A stretch of DNA of 64,000 bases from Pseudomonadota bacterium (lineage in GTDB: Bacteria; Myxococcota_A; Polyangia; Haliangiales; Haliangiaceae). The notes under the pieces were generated by a model. The model worked only from the letters and a program-made list of their open reading frames with translations. It did no database searches and was not told the origin of the DNA. The stretch is taken from NCBI GenBank assembly GCA_022360315.1, contig JAKSDA010000044.1:1-64000 (forward strand), written 5' to 3'. Position 1 is the stretch's first letter. Each line of letters starts with the position of its first letter. The position numbers and the translations under genes are program-made. Below, one piece after another: positions 61,579-64,000 of this stretch.

Positions 61579-63213
61579 TCAGTCGCTCGGCTCGGGCCTC
61601 GCGCCACCGCGCAGCGCGGCGAGCTGGGTCTCGATCGCGTAGACAGCCTGCTCGGGCGGAAACGGCTTTGCACCGCCGCCAGGTGCGCGCAATGCAACCA
61701 CATCCCGACGACCAGAAACGTCCTCATCCCGCCCGCCATCCGGCTCGAATACGGGCAGGGTGACCCGCGCAATGGTTCCACCGCTAGCACTGCTGTCAAG
61801 GACGAGCTGGCCGTCGAATCCCTCGATGATGCTCCTGCAGATCGACAGACCCAGTCCGGTCCCCTCTCCGACCGCCCGGGTGGTAAAAAATGGATCGAAT
61901 ACTCGATCGGCGATTTCAGATGGAATGCCGTGTCCAGTGTCGCGGATCTCGACCGCGACCATGTGGTTCGAGCTGGCTCGCGTAGACACCCGAATCAGGT
62001 TGCCCGCGCCACCCTCGGGCAATGCCTGCACCGCATTCAAGAGCAAATTGATAAATACTTGCTCGACCCGCTGCTGGTCGGCGGCCACTCGAGCCACGTC
62101 GCCATACTCCTCGACCAACCGGGCCCGGTGGTGGATCTCGTTGCCGACGATCTTGATCGCCCCCTGCAAGGCCTTGCGCAGGTCGACCGCGGCTTTTCTC
62201 CCCTCGTCGGGGTGGGCAAATGCCCGCACATCACGAATCACCCGGCGGATGCGCTCGGCACCCTCGAACGCCTCCTCAACCACCTCGCGCAACTCGACCA
62301 CGCATTCGCCGGCCAGGCCGCCGCGCACTTCCGCCAGTCTGCGCCGGCCAAAGTCCAGATTGCCAAGCACATAACTGAGCGGATTATTGATCTCGTGGCT
62401 GATCCCCGCCGTGAGACGTCCCAGCGCTTCGAGCTTCTGGCTGTGCCTCAATTCTCGCTCCACCCGCAAGCGCTCTTCCATCTCGTGACGCAGCTCGTGG
62501 TTGGCTTGCTCCAGCTTGTGGTTGGCCTGCTCCAGCTCCTGAGTGCGCAGTCGGACCTCGCTCTCGAGGTCGTTCAAGAGCCGTTGCTTCTGGTGCAGCA
62601 GCTCCCATTTCTCGGTGAGAGCACAGGCTAGCTGGCGCACCTCGACGTTGTCGAACGGCTTTTTTAAGACGAGAAAGCGGTCGCTCTGGCCCAGTTTCGC
62701 GCTCAGCTGTTCCCACGAATAGTCCGAATAGGCCGTGCAGATCACGACCTGGATATTGGGATCTGCCCGCAGAATGTGTTCTGTAGTCTCGATACCATCC
62801 CATCCCGGAGGCATGCGCACATCGATAAATGCCAGCGTATACGGCTGGCCCTGCTCGGCGGCGCAGCGGACAAACTCCAGCCCTTGCCTGCCCTGATACG
62901 CCGAATCGATCTCGAACGGTCTGGAACTCTGCGCTGTGCTGCCCCGACCAAACAAAACTTCCTCAAGAGCGTCGACCTCGTTGTCAGCAGCCGACCGATA
63001 GGCGAGAATTTTGCGGATGTCGCGATGGATCCGCTCGTTGTCATCGACCACCAGAAGCCGGCGCAGCTCCGATCCGAGCGCAACTCTGTCCCGACCGTCG
63101 CGATCCAGTGCGGGTTGCCGGCCACAACGGTCGTTGTCGATCCACGGCGCTGCGTCGCTCACAATCGATGGCCGGTGGGAAAACGGCTCGAGGTCGTGGC
63201 GCTCGGTCGACAT
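61579..63213 (-). CDS. Receiver-histidine kinase (REC at the N-terminus)
   Basis: 544 aa from ATG 63213. A receiver comes first (RLLVVDDNERIHRDIRKIL, phosphoacceptor in LAFIDVRMPPGWDG, VLKKPFDNVEVRQ). A coiled coil (LEQANHKLEQANHELRHEME) leads to the kinase core. The core has AGISHEINNPLSYVLGNLDF with the phosphoacceptor His and an ATPase domain with NLLLNAVQAL, DTGHGIPSEI and GLGLSICRSI. No membrane segment is visible, so it is soluble. It shares one base with the stop of the upstream kinase gene (TGATG), and the two probably form one pathway. Confidence 0.93.
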   Translation of the reverse strand: MSTERHDLEPFSHRPSIVSDAAPWIDNDRCGRQPALDRDGRDRVALGSELRRLLVVDDNERIHRDIRKILAYRSAADNEVDALEEVLFGRGSTAQSSRPFEIDSAYQGRQGLEFVRCAAEQGQPYTLAFIDVRMPPGWDGIETTEHILRADPNIQVVICTAYSDYSWEQLSAKLGQSDRFLVLKKPFDNVEVRQLACALTEKWELLHQKQRLLNDLESEVRLRTQELEQANHKLEQANHELRHEMEERLRVERELRHSQKLEALGRLTAGISHEINNPLSYVLGNLDFGRRRLAEVRGGLAGECVVELREVVEEAFEGAERIRRVIRDVRAFAHPDEGRKAAVDLRKALQGAIKIVGNEIHHRARLVEEYGDVARVAADQQRVEQVFINLLLNAVQALPEGGAGNLIRVSTRASSNHMVAVEIRDTGHGIPSEIADRVFDPFFTTRAVGEGTGLGLSICRSIIEGFDGQLVLDSSASGGTIARVTLPVFEPDGGRDEDVSGRRDVVALRAPGGGAKPFPPEQAVYAIETQLAALRGGARPEPSD

Positions 63214-64000
63214 CACGCCCCCCCCTGGGGCGCATGCACCGGCAGTTCCAGGGTGAATGCAGCCCCGCAATTGTCCCCGTCATTGGGGCAGGTGAGCTCT
63301 CCACCCATCGCCCTGGCCGCATTGACCGCGCTGTGCAAGCCAAACCCGTGGCCGGCCTTCTTGGCGGTAAAACCATATTTGAAGATCTTGTCGAGATTGC
63401 TCCTGGTTATCCCCACTCCGTTGTCTTTCACCCGGATGTGGAATCGGTCGTTTTTGCTGTGCGCAGCTTCGATGCGGATTTCCTTGGCCGGACGCTGCGC
63501 GGCCACGAGCGCGTGCTCGGCGTTGCTCAATAAGTTGACCATAATCTGCAGAATACGGTGCCTGTCCACGTCGATTGCGCCCGAGTCGGCGACCTCACGT
63601 ACCAACGCGATATCGTGATTCTCGCAAGAGGCACGGACCAACGCAAGAGCATCGTCGATCAACCCAGCCAGTGAACAGGTTTCGATCGGCGCGGCCTTGC
63701 CGGCATAGTGCTGCCTGCTCACGATCGTCGTTAGGTGTTGCACTCGCTGCTGGTCTCGAAACAGGAATGTGTCCAGGCTATCTTTTGTCCAGGCTATCTT
63801 TATGGGAGGCGAAAAGGTCGAGTGCTTTGCCGACGCCGGATTACTGTATAGAACGTCGCCAGAGGCCAGGATCGCGATCGGCTGTGGTGCGTTCACGATC
63901 AACTCGCGCCACATGATGGCGACCGGCTCATCCGAGCGTGTTGCAATCTGATATGCACTTGTCATCCCGATATCGCAGCTGCTCTTGGTTTTGATCCAAC
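63213..64000 (-). CDS. Histidine kinase with PAS-like domain, may extend past the edge
   Basis: The frame is open to the right edge; ATG 63965 is the first Met (250 aa), but in-frame sequence continues upstream (WIKTKSSCDIG), so the gene may be 5'-partial. The N-terminus carries a PAS-like segment (LIVNAPQPIAILASGDVLYS). A helical part with SRQHYAG at the usual His position leads to the ATPase domain (NLLSNAEHAL, DNGVGITRSNLDKIFKYGFT, GHGFGLHSAVNAARAMGG). It is probably soluble. The stop touches the start of the receiver-kinase gene, which implies joint signalling. Confidence 0.88.
   Translation of the reverse strand, partial: WIKTKSSCDIGMTSAYQIATRSDEPVAIMWRELIVNAPQPIAILASGDVLYSNPASAKHSTFSPPIKIAWTKDSLDTFLFRDQQRVQHLTTIVSRQHYAGKAAPIETCSLAGLIDDALALVRASCENHDIALVREVADSGAIDVDRHRILQIMVNLLSNAEHALVAAQRPAKEIRIEAAHSKNDRFHIRVKDNGVGITRSNLDKIFKYGFTAKKAGHGFGLHSAVNAARAMGGELTCPNDGDNCGAAFTLELPVHAPQGGA

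Overview
The window reads as a piece of a high-GC Gram-negative chromosome, most likely from a myxobacterium (Myxococcota, Haliangium-like deltaproteobacteria). This is an inference. It rests on the GC-rich third codon positions, many lipoproteins with lipobox signals, a Ser/Thr kinase fused to an nSTAND ATPase and two WD40 propellers, menaquinone synthesis (MenB), several hybrid histidine kinases and a DnaJ without zinc finger. No rRNA, tRNA or CRISPR array was recognised.

Layout. 1-2240: on the minus strand, a partial PD-(D/E)XK-like gene, a doubtful small ORF and a small membrane protein with an unclear 5' end. They abut a 967-bp element with 53-bp perfect terminal inverted repeats of Tn3 type, which carries only a serine resolvase broken by an amber codon. 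2350-14570: a long minus-strand run: GST-like protein, MBL-fold lipoprotein, VOC protein, GNAT, hemW, hrcA, grpE, dnaK, dnaJ and an LpoA-like lipoprotein. The heat-shock genes form one operon. 15050-18900: a periplasmic sugar-type binding lipoprotein overlapping a two-receiver hybrid histidine kinase. 19240-22520: XRE regulator, menB, a SRAP-domain protein and an ECF sigma factor. 22820-29340: a disulfide oxidoreductase with two rSAM/selenodomain-associated transferases, a YyaL-like thioredoxin-fold lipoprotein and a HAD hydrolase.

29420-34220: the 1599-residue kinase/nSTAND/WD40 receptor. 34690-39870: an Rpn-type PD-(D/E)XK protein, secreted hypotheticals separated by an AT-rich gap, an SDR and a lipoprotein. 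39970-49110: a coupled membrane protein/lipoprotein pair, an amine-oxidase flavoprotein, hpf, and an ABC ATPase-permease-HlyD adaptor operon. 49170-51540: a quinone oxidoreductase and an alpha/beta-hydrolase lipoprotein.

51660-60800 is the most unusual part. Five minus-strand genes overlap stop-to-start: a sugar-nucleotide-type epimerase, a glycosyltransferase fused to a radical SAM/SPASM enzyme, a WG-like repeat protein, a histidine phosphatase and a NodU/TobZ-type carbamoyltransferase. About 210 bases further on lies a SecA paralogue with its own C-terminal membrane segment. I read this as a candidate glycan or protein modification system with a possible dedicated export motor; this assignment is inference. 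The window ends with two coupled two-component genes (61579 to the right edge), of which the upstream one may be cut by the edge.
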